In this document: positions 25,024 through 33,593 of the stretch, piece after piece
How the letters are laid out: each line of letters begins with the position of its first letter
Numbering within the stretch: the stretch's first letter is position 1
Assembly (NCBI GenBank): GCA_022561775.1
Contig: JADFQO010000002.1
Coordinates: 109,725 to 146,866 of the forward strand
Length of the DNA stretch: 37,142 nt
DNA from: Myxococcales bacterium
GTDB taxonomy: Bacteria > Myxococcota_A > UBA9160 > SMWR01
Direction: 5' to 3'
Translations under genes and position numbers: made by a program
Notes under the pieces: model-generated
The model's database searches: none
What the model was told of the DNA's origin: nothing
The model's input: only the letters and a program-made list of their open reading frames with translations

Positions 25024-25836
25024 GTGCGGCACCCCTACTTCGATCTTCCACGGCCGATTTCGATCGCGCATCGGGGGTGCGCGGGCGAGGCTCCCGAAAA
25101 CACGATTCCCGCGTTCGAGCGCGCGCTGGCCCAGGGTGCCGACGTGCTCGAAAGCGACATCCACCTGACCCACGACGGTGTCCCGGTCCTGATTCACGAC
25201 GCGATCGTCGATCGCGTAACGGACGCCTCGGGAAGTGTCGCTGATTTCACCGCGGACGAGTTGCGGCGTTTCGATGCCGGCTGCCACTTCAGTCCCGATG
25301 GCGGCCAGACCCATCCGTATCGGAATCGGGATGTGAGGATTCCGAGACTCGAAGAAGCGTTCCGCCACTTCCCGGATACCCGCTTCAATCTCGAGTTCAA
25401 GGCGCCCGGATCCCGGTTGATCGACGCAACGCTGGAACTCGTCGCGAAGCATCGGCGAGAGGCGATCACACTGGTGACCGCGGGAGATGACGGGATCATG
25501 GCGGAACTCCGCGACCGTCTCGGTGGTCTCCCGAACCCGATCGCCCAGGGTGCGAGTGAGCGCGACATCCGCGAGTTTATTCACTGCGCAGCTGCGGGAA
25601 CAGAACCCGCCCCGGGCCCGATGGCATTGCAGATCCCGCCGGACTTCGGCGGGCAACCGCTCGTCACCGAGCCCCTGATCGAATTCGCACACGCCAGGGG
25701 AGTTCAGCTGCACGTCTGGACGATCAACGATCCCGCCGAGATGCGTCGCCTGCTGGACCTCGACGTGGACGGCATCATCACCGACTTCCCCAGACGACTC
25801 GCAGAAGTCATCAGCGATTGGCGCGGTGGCCGTTGA
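25024..25836 (+). CDS. Glycerophosphodiester phosphodiesterase
   Basis: It splits glycerophosphodiesters to glycerol-3-phosphate and an alcohol. The 270-residue GDPD barrel has the catalytic pair region ISIAHRGCAGEAPENT, then LESDIHLTHDGVPVLIHD with metal and acid residues, NLEFK in the middle, and WTINDPAEM and DGIITDFP near the end. I chose the GTG at 25024, which gives a normal N-terminus; the frame open to 24553 overlaps dcd antisense. It resembles the cytoplasmic UgpQ-like type, with no signal peptide. It overlaps the next gene by 11 bases. Confidence 0.9.
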   Translation: MRHPYFDLPRPISIAHRGCAGEAPENTIPAFERALAQGADVLESDIHLTHDGVPVLIHDAIVDRVTDASGSVADFTADELRRFDAGCHFSPDGGQTHPYRNRDVRIPRLEEAFRHFPDTRFNLEFKAPGSRLIDATLELVAKHRREAITLVTAGDDGIMAELRDRLGGLPNPIAQGASERDIREFIHCAAAGTEPAPGPMALQIPPDFGGQPLVTEPLIEFAHARGVQLHVWTINDPAEMRRLLDLDVDGIITDFPRRLAEVISDWRGGR

Positions 25837-26392
25837 GCCGATGCCGAAGCGATCGCCGCCGTCTGACCTCGTTACCGAGCAGCTCGCGCGAATCCGGGCC
25901 GCGTCCCAGCTGGGCGTGGTCGTAGACCTCGCCTGCGGTCGCGGACGCCACACACTCGCCGTGGCTGCAGCCGGCATTCCGGTGGTTGGAATCGACCGCA
26001 GTCGAGCGTTCCTCGCAGAACTTCGCGAAGCCGCCACGCAGCGCGAACTCGCGGTCGAAACGCTCCGCGCAGACCTTGAGAATCCGGCCGAGATTCCGCT
26101 CCGAAGTCGGTGTTGTGGGGCGGTTTTGGTATTCCGCTTCCTCCACCGCCCGCTGATTCCCGCGATCGCGCGCGCACTCGCGCCCGGTGGCCTGCTGCTC
26201 TACGAAACCTTCACGGTCCATCAGCGCGCACTCGGAAGGGGCCCGCGCAATCCCGACTACCTGCTCGAACCCGGCGAACTGCCTGAGCTCTTTTCCGAAC
26301 TGGAAATTCTCGATCAATGGGAAGGCCTCAGCGGCGGAACCGAGAGCGCGCACGTAGCGCGTATCACCGCCCGAGCGGGCCTGGTCGACTAG
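25826..26392 (+). CDS. SAM-dependent methyltransferase, class I, substrate unknown
   Basis: 188 residues with the Rossmann motif VVDLACGRGRHTLAVAAAG, an acidic end of the second strand (VVGIDRS), and ARALAPGGLLLYETF as post-motif. It resembles small TehB-like or UbiE-like methyltransferases. The substrate is not indicated. A GTG start overlaps the phosphodiesterase stop; an ATG five codons later (25841) is equally possible. The two genes are probably one transcript. Confidence 0.8.
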   Translation: MAVEPMPKRSPPSDLVTEQLARIRAASQLGVVVDLACGRGRHTLAVAAAGIPVVGIDRSRAFLAELREAATQRELAVETLRADLENPAEIPLRSRCCGAVLVFRFLHRPLIPAIARALAPGGLLLYETFTVHQRALGRGPRNPDYLLEPGELPELFSELEILDQWEGLSGGTESAHVARITARAGLVD

Positions 26393-26423
26393 AACGAGGG
26401 CGGGCTGCCTGACGCGCAGGGCC

Positions 26424-26438
26424 GAGGGCGATGCCCTC
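26424..26438. terminator. Short hairpin between convergent genes
   Basis: GAGGGC (26424-26429) and GCCCTC (26433-26438) pair around 3 bases, in the 106-base gap between the methyltransferase and queG, which converge. There is no strong T-run, so if it terminates transcription it does so weakly in both directions. Confidence 0.35.
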
Positions 26439-26498
26439 TCGTCTCCTGCTCCTCAAGAGGCTTCGCGCTCGAAATCTGTTGTTGAGCCGGTGGGGGAG

Positions 26499-27623
26499 TT
26501 AACGGGAAAGCTGGGCGAGGGCCCAGCGGGCGTGTTCGGCGATCAGGGGGTCGGCGCTTTCGAGGTGTCGGCGGATCGATTTTATCAGTGAGGAATCGCG
26601 CGCGTTGCCGGCCGCCACGAGTGCGTTCCGGATCAGACCGCGGTAGCGGGTGCGGCGCAGTGCGGTTTTGCGAGTCGCAGCACGCCAATCCTCTTCATCG
26701 AGTGCGAGGATCCACTCGATCGAGGGCCGAACCCATTGCGCGCGCGGTGCGATGCGCTCTCGCAGTCCGATCGGATCCGGCGGCAGCTCCCGCCGCTCGC
26801 GCAGATTCCACGGACAGACCTCCTGGCAGACGTCGCAGCCAAACACCCAGTTTCCGTGCTTGGCCCGCATGGATTCCGGAATCGGTCCGCGAGCTTCGAT
26901 GGTCGCGTAAGAAATGCAACGCGTGGCGTCGAGTTCATAGGGTGCCGCGAAAGCGTCGGTCGGGCAGGCGTCGAGGCAGGCCGTGCAGGTACCGCAGTGA
27001 TCGGGTTCGCGCGCGTCCGGCTCGAGAGCGAGATCGGTCAGGAGCACACCCAGAAACAGATAGGAGCCATGTCGTGGATTGATGAGGCAGGTGTTCTTGC
27101 CGATCCAGCCGAGACCTGCGTACGCGGCGAAGACGCGCTCTTGAACCGGCCCGGTATCCACATACGCTCGGCTCGCGATCGGCGCGTCGACCATCGCCGC
27201 GAGGCCGGACTCGAGCGCCCGCAACCGATCCAGCATCACGTCGTGGTAGTCCTCGCCGCCCGCGTAGCGGGCAACGGCCGCTGTGAGGGGCGAATCGATC
27301 GCAGAACGTTCGGGATCGTAGAGCAGGCCGACCACGACGATGCTCCGCGCTCCATCGAGAACCCGCCGCGGGTCCACCCGCTCCTCGACCCGGCGCGCGA
27401 GGTAACCCATCTCACCCGCGAATCCGCGGGCGAGCCAGTCGCGAAGAAATTCGGTCTCGGGGCGTGGAACCGCGTCGGCGATGCCCGCGAGGTCGAAACC
27501 GACCGCCAAGGCGAGCGCTTTGGTGCGCTCGGAAAGCGTGCGGGGATTCGAGGCGGCCTCGGTCACGCACGAGCCGGCGCAAAGCGCCGCGGCAGAGCCC
27601 CAAGGCCGATCAACGCGAGACAC
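26499..27623 (-). CDS. queG: Epoxyqueuosine reductase
   Basis: It reduces epoxyqueuosine to queuosine in tRNA, using cobalamin and two 4Fe-4S clusters. Among the 374 residues are VDTGPVQERVFAAYAGLGWIG-type catalytic sequence and the cluster ligands in HCGTCTACLDACP and GCDVCQEVCPWN. A C-terminal HEAT-like helical part (IRNALVAAGNARD) also matches QueG. The start is uncertain: GTG at 27623, or GTG at 27566 (CVTEAASNP), as neither has a good ribosome-binding site. Confidence 0.95.
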   Translation of the reverse strand: MSRVDRPWGSAAALCAGSCVTEAASNPRTLSERTKALALAVGFDLAGIADAVPRPETEFLRDWLARGFAGEMGYLARRVEERVDPRRVLDGARSIVVVGLLYDPERSAIDSPLTAAVARYAGGEDYHDVMLDRLRALESGLAAMVDAPIASRAYVDTGPVQERVFAAYAGLGWIGKNTCLINPRHGSYLFLGVLLTDLALEPDAREPDHCGTCTACLDACPTDAFAAPYELDATRCISYATIEARGPIPESMRAKHGNWVFGCDVCQEVCPWNLRERRELPPDPIGLRERIAPRAQWVRPSIEWILALDEEDWRAATRKTALRRTRYRGLIRNALVAAGNARDSSLIKSIRRHLESADPLIAEHARWALAQLSR

Positions 27624-27964
27624 GCGAGCGACGGTGTGATCGGCCTCACCGCGGCCTCAGGCTCTGTTGCCGCATCATATACTCACCCGATAGGTCAATG
27701 AATGTCGCAACTTCCAACTCAAATTTAAAGTCTTTTGGTCAAAGCTCAAGGCTTTTGATCATTCATTTGAAGCGCCGATTTCCGCTGTCGTGCAGCGGCT
27801 GCGCGAGAGTCTATCGCGCCGGCGGCCTCCGGGCTCCGGCGCGCACCCGGGTGGATACGCTACCAGAGCCGCTACGCTCGTGTTGCTCGCACGTCAATTC
27901 GCGACCCGCGGAATCCGAGCCAGCGAGCAGCCCAGAGGCGCCTCGAGGAGGTTGACCGAAAACC
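27624..27964. promoter_or_regulatory. Divergent queG/DUF502 control region with an AT-rich island
   Basis: No gene is visible in these 341 bases. The stretch 27690-27775 is distinctly AT-rich. It contains an inverted repeat, TCAATGAATG (27695-27704) with CATTCATTTGA (27760-27770, one extra base). Inside that is a hairpin, TCAAAGC (27739-27745) with GCTTTTGA (27751-27758). These lie where promoters for both genes are expected, but no clear -35/-10 pair can be assigned. Confidence 0.4.
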
Positions 27965-28636
27965 GTGCGACGACGTTTTTTCGCATTCTTGCGCGAAGCC
28001 ATCCGGCGTTATTTCGTCGCTGGAATTCTCTTCTTTGCACCGATCGGCGTCACGATCTGGGCCATCGTCTCGATCATCGTCTGGCTCGACAATCTGTTGC
28101 TGCCGCGATTCATCAAGCTCGTCCTGCCCGGCATCGAGGATCCGCCGTCCATCCCACTCGTCGGAATGCTCTTCACATTCGTCGTAATCATCTTTCTCGG
28201 CGTCATCGCGCGGCACCTGCTCGGCGGTGAGTTTCAACGCGCGTGGGAGCGCCTGCTCGCCCGAGTCCCAGTCGCTCGGAGCATCTACGGCGGCGTAAAA
28301 CAACTGGTCGAGGCGATCTTCGCCTCTTCGGGCCAGAGTGCGCGCTTCAACCGGGTCGTATTGCTCGAATATCCGCGCAGAGGCGTCTATGCGCTCGCGT
28401 TCACGACCGGCCCCGCAAGGGGCATCGTTCAGGAGGTGACCGAGCTGGAGATGATCAACTGCTTCGTGCCCACCACCCCAAATCCGACCTCGGGCTTCTA
28501 TCTGCTGGTGCCCGAAGCAGACCTCACCGAAGTCGATCTGTCGGTAGAAGATGCCTTCAAGTTGGTGATGTCCGCGGGCCTCGTGACTCCAGATAACGTA
28601 CCCCTGGCCGACTCGACGCGCCGCAAAACCAGCTGA
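27965..28636 (+). CDS. DUF502-family membrane protein
   Basis: 223 residues. An N-terminal basic segment precedes a membrane helix (VAGILFFAPIGVTIWAIVSI). A second helix is VGMLFTFVVIIFLGVIARHL, then a soluble domain with LARVPVARSIYGGVKQLVEA, RVVLLEYPRRGVYALAFTT and CFVPTTPNPTSGFYLLVP, which are the conserved blocks of DUF502. The function of this family is unknown. It starts with GTG, with AGGAGG about 13 bases upstream, longer than usual spacing. It is convergent with cvpA, with 13 bases between. Confidence 0.9.
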   Translation: MRRRFFAFLREAIRRYFVAGILFFAPIGVTIWAIVSIIVWLDNLLLPRFIKLVLPGIEDPPSIPLVGMLFTFVVIIFLGVIARHLLGGEFQRAWERLLARVPVARSIYGGVKQLVEAIFASSGQSARFNRVVLLEYPRRGVYALAFTTGPARGIVQEVTELEMINCFVPTTPNPTSGFYLLVPEADLTEVDLSVEDAFKLVMSAGLVTPDNVPLADSTRRKTS

Positions 28637-28649
28637 ACGCGGCGGTCCG

Positions 28650-29606
28650 CTAATCGTTCACAGGATCCGAGGCGACCCGCGAAACCAGCCGGCGAAAGCG
28701 GGGATGATTCATCAGACCGAGCGTGTCGCCGCTTTCGACCATCGCGACCACCTCGGGGTCATCGAGCAATCCCTTGAGTTCGGGGTCGTTTCGGAGCTTA
28801 CGGATCCGGGGACCGACTTCGCGAAGAACCTCGCCCACGGCGGCGCGAAAGCGATCCGCCTCTTGGGCCGCCTGTTGATCGATCAGTCCGATCGAAGCCA
28901 TCTGGCGGCGCAGCTCCTCGTCTTCGGAAAGTCTGGTAAAGCTTCGGGTATTGAGCGCCGCTCCGATCGCACCGGCCTCGACGTTCGCCCAGAAGTGCGT
29001 GTCGTGCTGGACGGCGAGGACCCGGGGATTCGAGACCACCGACTGGAGATCGATCACGGCCGCGCCGGGATTGGCGGCGAGCCTCGCGATGACGTGCCCC
29101 GTGCGACCGGAATCCCCGAGCGCCGACTTGATCCCCGCCTCCACCACGGTTGACGTCAACGCGGCAGCCGCGGAGTTGCCCAATTCGGGGATTCCGTCCG
29201 CTGCGCCCGAGAGGCGCAGGGCCTCGACCCAGAGCGCGAGATAACACAGCAACGCTACCACGAAGGCGCCCCGGATCGCTCCGAAGGCGCCACCCAGGAA
29301 GCGATCTCGAGAGCTGCGCCCTGCATCGCCACCGGCGTCCGCCCGCCGACACAAAAACTTCGAAAGGATTGCCATGGCGACGAACGCGACCGCGAAAGCA
29401 ATCGAGCCGGCCACGGGCACCCCGAGCAACCCCGGAAGGCCGAGCCCGTTGGCTACCGGGGAAGCGAGAATCGGTGCTGCGATAATCGCAGTGCCGTAGG
29501 CGACCACCAGCGTGAGCAGCCCCATTCCCGCCGCCAGCCCGCCGCGGCGTACGCCGACCCACGAGAACCAGCCCAGGATCGCGACCACGAGTACGTCGAG
29601 CCACAT
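28650..29606 (-). CDS. cvpA: CvpA-family membrane protein with long C-terminal extension
   Basis: 318 residues from the ATG at 29606. Four membrane helices occupy about residues 1-165, beginning MWLDVLVVAILGWFSWVGVRRGG, with FLGGAFGAIRGAFVVALLCYLAL as the last, as in CvpA (colicin V production protein), a poorly understood envelope protein. The remaining 150 or so residues are soluble, helical and charged (ELRRQMASIGLIDQQAAQEA, then DPELKGLLDDPEVVAMV). CvpA is usually about 160-200 residues, so this tail is an addition. The frame continues upstream to 29765 without homology. Confidence 0.82.
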   Translation of the reverse strand: MWLDVLVVAILGWFSWVGVRRGGLAAGMGLLTLVVAYGTAIIAAPILASPVANGLGLPGLLGVPVAGSIAFAVAFVAMAILSKFLCRRADAGGDAGRSSRDRFLGGAFGAIRGAFVVALLCYLALWVEALRLSGAADGIPELGNSAAAALTSTVVEAGIKSALGDSGRTGHVIARLAANPGAAVIDLQSVVSNPRVLAVQHDTHFWANVEAGAIGAALNTRSFTRLSEDEELRRQMASIGLIDQQAAQEADRFRAAVGEVLREVGPRIRKLRNDPELKGLLDDPEVVAMVESGDTLGLMNHPRFRRLVSRVASDPVND

Positions 29607-29898
29607 GTCGGTCTGAATCGGCGTGACGCGAAGGCGGCTGAATGACGTTGATTGCGGTCCCGCCAAAACACAGCGCGGAAATTGCTCCCCGAGGGGCCCA
29701 CGGGAGCGCCAAGAACCCCTCACCGAAGTCGCCCAGGGCGAACGCTCGACCCGGATCCGATTCAAGGGCAGCCCGATCGTCCAGCTGGGAATGGCGGGAA
29801 GTCCGCGCGATCTCCGCGGCGCTGGGCCGTCTGAGCTCCCACCGCGCTCGCACTCGCCGCGAGTCGCCAGACCGCTTAGTCGCTACGATGCTCGAGCC
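29607..29898. promoter_or_regulatory. Divergent cvpA / CDF exporter region
   Basis: 292 bases without a supported gene. Frames read into it from both neighbours but have no protein-like pattern. A GCTCCC...GGGAGC inverted repeat lies at about 29684-29707. I see no convincing promoter hexamers or metal-regulator site. Confidence 0.3.
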
Positions 29899-30795
29899 GT
29901 GAACGACAGCGTCGCCAGCACCAGCGCGACCCGCAACCAGCGCCGCCTACTGATCGCGCTCGCCCTCGCCGCCACCTATATGGTGGCGGAGTTCGTCGGG
30001 GGGCTGCTCACGGGCTCACTGGCCCTGCTCGCCGATGCTGGCCATATGCTTTCCGATGTATTTGCGCTGGCGATGAGCGTCGCTGCAATCCAGATTGCAC
30101 GACTCCCTCCCACCCCCCAGCGCACCTATGGCTACCAGCGAACCGAGATTCTGGCTGCCCTCGGGCACGGGATCCTGCTCGTCTGCATCTCGGTCTATAT
30201 CTTCGCCGAGGCGTACGGCCGCGCCCGCGCACCCGTTGAAATTCTAGGTGCGCCGATGCTCGTGATCGCCGTTGGCGGATTGGTGATCAACATCGTGGGT
30301 CTTCTGATCCTGCGCGCTGGCAAGGGTGAAAACCTCAATGTCCGCGGCGCGTGGCTGCACGTGATGAGCGATGCGCTCGGAAGCGTGGGAGCGATCACCG
30401 CGGCGATCCTGATCTGGGCCTTTGGCTGGACCTGGGCGGATTCGCTGGCATCTGTCGTGATCGGCCTGATGGTCATCTACTCCTCCTGGATCCTGCTACG
30501 AGAGGCCTTGGCCGTGCTGATGGAAGGTGCTCCGACCCATATCGATGTGGAGGAGGTTCGCCGCGCAATGCGCGAACACCGCGCGGTGCTCGGCGTCCAC
30601 GACCTCCACATCTGGACGGTGGGAAGCGGGATGGTTTCACTCTCGGGTCACGTCGTCGCACACGAAGGTTTCGAAAACGGATCCCTGCTGCGCGAAATCG
30701 GTGACCTGCTGATCACGCACTTTGGAATCGCGCATGCCACGATTCAGATCGAGCCCGAGAACTTCCAAGAATCCGGCTCCGCGACTTGTGACTGA
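29899..30795 (+). CDS. Cation diffusion facilitator (zinc/cobalt/cadmium exporter, CzcD-like)
   Basis: It exports divalent metal ions from the cytoplasm in exchange for protons. The 298 residues have six helices, with metal-site pairs in LLADAGHMLSD (His49/Asp53) and AWLHVMSDALGS (second His-x-x-x-Asp). A cytoplasmic domain (HIDVEEVRRAMREH, VHDLHIWTVGSG, HATIQIEP) follows. The His/Asp site in helix 2 suggests zinc preference. The GTG at 29899 gives the usual length; the frame open to 29623 is non-homologous. It is a different subfamily from the broken transporter at 35909. Confidence 0.92.
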   Translation: MNDSVASTSATRNQRRLLIALALAATYMVAEFVGGLLTGSLALLADAGHMLSDVFALAMSVAAIQIARLPPTPQRTYGYQRTEILAALGHGILLVCISVYIFAEAYGRARAPVEILGAPMLVIAVGGLVINIVGLLILRAGKGENLNVRGAWLHVMSDALGSVGAITAAILIWAFGWTWADSLASVVIGLMVIYSSWILLREALAVLMEGAPTHIDVEEVRRAMREHRAVLGVHDLHIWTVGSGMVSLSGHVVAHEGFENGSLLREIGDLLITHFGIAHATIQIEPENFQESGSATCD

Positions 30796-30902
30796 GGCCC
30801 GGCGCACGGTCCCGCGCGATCTCTCGCACCCGCGAGCCGCATCGATCGGCGGCTGGCGCGGAGGCTGTGAATCCCGGAATATCCAGCCCACGGGAGGCCG
30901 GC

Positions 30903-32339
30903 ATGTCTGGCAAGCGAGTGCTCAGAAAGACCAAGGTGATCGCCACCATCGGACCCGCGAGTGATTCGCTGGAAACCATGAAGGCGATGATCAGGGCCGG
31001 TATGAATGTCGCGCGGCTCAATTTCTCGCACGGAACCCATCAAGAGCATCGCAAGCGGCTCGAGTGCCTCCGTCAGGCCGCTCGGGAACTTTCGGCAAAC
31101 GTCGGAATCATGCTCGACACCAAAGGGGTCGAGATTCGAACCGGCCGCCTCGAAGGCGGTGCGGCCACACTGACCGCCGATGACAGCTTCATCCTTTACC
31201 GGGAAGGCCGCCTCGGCGATTCGAGTGGAGTTTCGATCTCGCACCGAGAACTCGCGGACGAAATCTCACCGGGTGCGGCCATCCTGCTCGATGACGGCGT
31301 CATCGAACTGCGCGTCGAGTCGATCGAGGACGGCGATGTCCATTGCCGGGTCTCGCGCGGGGGACGGTTGGAGGACCGAAAGGGCGTCAACGTACCGGGT
31401 GAGACGCTGTCGCGAACGTCGTCGATGGGCCCCGCAGATCGCGAAGATCTGCTCTTCGCGATCGAACACGAGGTTGACTACATCGCGGCGTCGTTCGTTC
31501 GCAGCGGAGCTGATGTCCGCGAAATCTGCGACTTCCTGCGGGAAAGAGGCGCCAACATCCCGGTGATCGCCAAGATCGAAAACAGCGAAGGCGTGAAGAA
31601 CCTCGAGGAGATCGTCGCGGTCGCCAATGGAACGATGGTCGCGCGCGGAGACCTCGGCGTGGAACTCCCGCTCCCGGAGGTTCCGATGATCCAAAAGAAA
31701 ATCATTCGGACCACCGTGATGAACGGGAAACCCGTCATCACGGCCACCCAGATGCTCGACTCGATGACCCACACCCCGATACCTACCCGCGCAGAGGTGA
31801 GCGACGTCGCAAACGCGATTCTGGACGGAACTTCGGCTGTGATGCTCTCCGGAGAAACGGCGAAGGGGGCCTATCCCGTGGAAGCGGTCCGCACGATGGC
31901 GGCACTCGCACTGGCCGCCGAGGCGCAGCTGAGCGAGTACGGGTACCTCCAGCACATCCTGCCCGAGGACTCCAACGTCGTGACGGAGTCGGTGAGTCAG
32001 GCGGCGATCAACCTGGCGGGCCACATCGACGCCGCCGCCGTCATCACGCTCACCGAGAGCGGTTTCACGGCTCGTTCGATGTCGAAGTATCGACCGGCCT
32101 GCCCGATCCTGGCCGTCACGGTCTGGCCCGATGTGCTGCGCAAACTCTCGATGAACTGGGGAATCACCGCGATCCTCTTCGAAGGCAAACGGTCCGACCA
32201 AGCGATGGTTCAATTCGCGATCCGTCACGGGCGCGAAATTGGCTGCATCAACCTGGGCGACGACGTCGTTGTCACGGCGGGAATCAGTCAGACGACGGGC
32301 AGCACCAGCACCATCCAGGTGTTGACGGTCGAAGACTGA
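30903..32339 (+). CDS. pyk: Pyruvate kinase
   Basis: It transfers phosphate from phosphoenolpyruvate to ADP in the final glycolytic step. The 478 residues show KVIATIGPASDS, AGMNVARLNFSHG, the active-site IAKIENSEG and MVARGDLGVELP, and the ATQMLDSM helix, which are the family signatures. DTKGVEIR replaces the usual DTKGPEIR. The ATG at 30903 (MSGKRVLRKTK) has GGGAGG 5 bases upstream; an in-frame start at 30867 is less likely. selD follows after 33 bases on the same strand, so they may be co-transcribed. Confidence 0.97.
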   Translation: MSGKRVLRKTKVIATIGPASDSLETMKAMIRAGMNVARLNFSHGTHQEHRKRLECLRQAARELSANVGIMLDTKGVEIRTGRLEGGAATLTADDSFILYREGRLGDSSGVSISHRELADEISPGAAILLDDGVIELRVESIEDGDVHCRVSRGGRLEDRKGVNVPGETLSRTSSMGPADREDLLFAIEHEVDYIAASFVRSGADVREICDFLRERGANIPVIAKIENSEGVKNLEEIVAVANGTMVARGDLGVELPLPEVPMIQKKIIRTTVMNGKPVITATQMLDSMTHTPIPTRAEVSDVANAILDGTSAVMLSGETAKGAYPVEAVRTMAALALAAEAQLSEYGYLQHILPEDSNVVTESVSQAAINLAGHIDAAAVITLTESGFTARSMSKYRPACPILAVTVWPDVLRKLSMNWGITAILFEGKRSDQAMVQFAIRHGREIGCINLGDDVVVTAGISQTTGSTSTIQVLTVED

Positions 32340-32372
32340 TCCGACCCAAAACCCCTTTTAATAGGAGCCGAC

Positions 32373-33416
32373 ATGGCCGAGATCCGGCTGACGTCAGTTG
32401 TTCCCGCCGGCGGTTGAGCCCGCAAGCTCGGAGCTGAGGACCTGGTCCAGGTCCTGAAACGGGTCCCCCCGTTCGACCATGCCTGGGTCGATCCGAATCT
32501 CGGATCGATGGAGGACGCCGCACTGCTGCGCCCGGATTCCGGCCCTACACTCGCATTCACCGTCGATTTCATCACACCGATCGTCGACGATCCCGAAACC
32601 TATGGTGCGATCGCCGCCGCCAACGCGCTCTCGGACATCTACGCGATGGGGGGCGAACCGCAGGTGGCACTCGCGATTTGCGGCTTCCCGAAGGACGTTC
32701 TACCGCTCGACGTACTCGGGCGGATCTTCCGGGGCGGACGCGACAAGGCCGCGGAAGCCGGCTGTGCGATCGCGGGTGGACACACGGTACTCGACCCCGA
32801 GCTGAAGTATGGGCTGTGCGTAATCGGCAGCGTTCCGGGTGCTGGCCTCAGACAAACCAACGCCAAGCCGGGTGACCGCCTCGTTCTCACCAAGCCACTC
32901 GGCTTCGGAATCGCCGCGCAGGCCATCAAGGAAGCGAAACTCTCGGCCGGCGACTTGGAGACCACTCTTGCCGCGATGGCGACCCTCAACAAGGGCGCCA
33001 AAGACGCCGCGCTCGCGGCCGGAGCGCGAGCGGCAACCGACGTCACGGGGTTCGGGCTGCTCGGTCATCTTCACCACCTGGCCTCAGCCTCCGGTTTGGC
33101 GGCCAGGATCCGGCTGCGGGAAGTCCCGACTCTCGACTTCATCCGCGACCTTGCAGAAGCGGGTGTGGCGCCAGGCGGTTCGAGGCGAAACCTCGAATAC
33201 GTAGCGCCCCATACACGTTTTGGGGACAACGTCGCAGAGGTCGATCGATTGATCCTCTCTGATGCGCAAACATCCGGCGGCCTACTCATCGCAGTGCCAC
33301 CCGATCTAGAGCCCGATTTGATCGCGGAGTTGGAGCGCAACGGTACGCCCGCCCGAGCTGCTATCGGCGAACTCGTTCCGGGGAAGCCCGGCTCGATCGA
33401 AATCACCTCCCAATGA
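32373..33416 (+). CDS. selD: Selenide water dikinase containing selenocysteine (UGA at codon 15)
   Basis: SelD makes selenophosphate, the selenium donor for selenocysteine and selenouridine. From the ATG at 32373 (AGGAG 5 bases upstream) the frame reads MAEIRLTSVVPAGG, then TGA (32415-32417), then ARKLGAEDL, and continues open to 33416. The UGA falls exactly at the catalytic Cys17 position of E. coli SelD, where other bacteria use Sec. It gives a 347-residue protein of normal length. Later motifs include MEDAAL for metal and ATP, NALSDIYAMGG, and ATDVTGFGLLGHL. A start at 32508, as a plain ORF caller would give, lacks the catalytic loop. The second conserved residue after Sec is Arg, not Cys. 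Confidence 0.95.
32419..32463 (+). promoter_or_regulatory. Candidate bacterial SECIS hairpin within selD
   Basis: AGGACCT (32437-32443) and AGGTCCT (32449-32455) are exact complements around the loop GGTCC. The loop begins 26 bases after the UGA, inside the range known for bacterial SECIS elements, and matches the GGUC part of the SelB-binding loop in E. coli fdhF. CCCG (32419-32422) can pair with CGGG (32460-32463) to close the base right after the UGA. It would recruit SelB with Sec-tRNA to recode the stop. Confidence 0.75.
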
Positions 33417-33502
33417 CCGCGAACCGCCGCCGCGGACCTCTACCGTGACTCTCGCGGCGCGCTGACCGCAATCCACCCCTCTGCTCGCACCTCACCCACA
33501 GA

Positions 33503-33523
33503 TTGCGCGCAACTTGCGCGCAA
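33503..33523. promoter_or_regulatory. Two palindromes TTGCGCGCAA, 11 bases apart
   Basis: The 10-bp palindrome occurs at 33503-33512 and 33514-33523, exactly one helical turn apart, 70-90 bases before the aspartic protease start. Tandem dyads on one face of the helix are typical of operators. The region 33417-33593 otherwise holds nothing I can assign. No regulator gene is adjacent. Confidence 0.4.
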
Positions 33524-33593
33524 CTTCCCGTTTCGCGCCTTCAAGACGCGCGCCCGTCTGCCGATTCAAGGGAAAGAAACCGGGAGCCTCGAT

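Noticed and set aside
32415-32417. True stop codon or pseudogenisation of selD
   Set aside because: Position equals the catalytic residue, the frame is intact for 332 codons after it, and a SECIS-like hairpin follows.
32508-33416. Short SelD starting at 32508
   Set aside because: It lacks the catalytic loop; the same frame extends upstream through a UGA at the known Sec/Cys position to a good start site.
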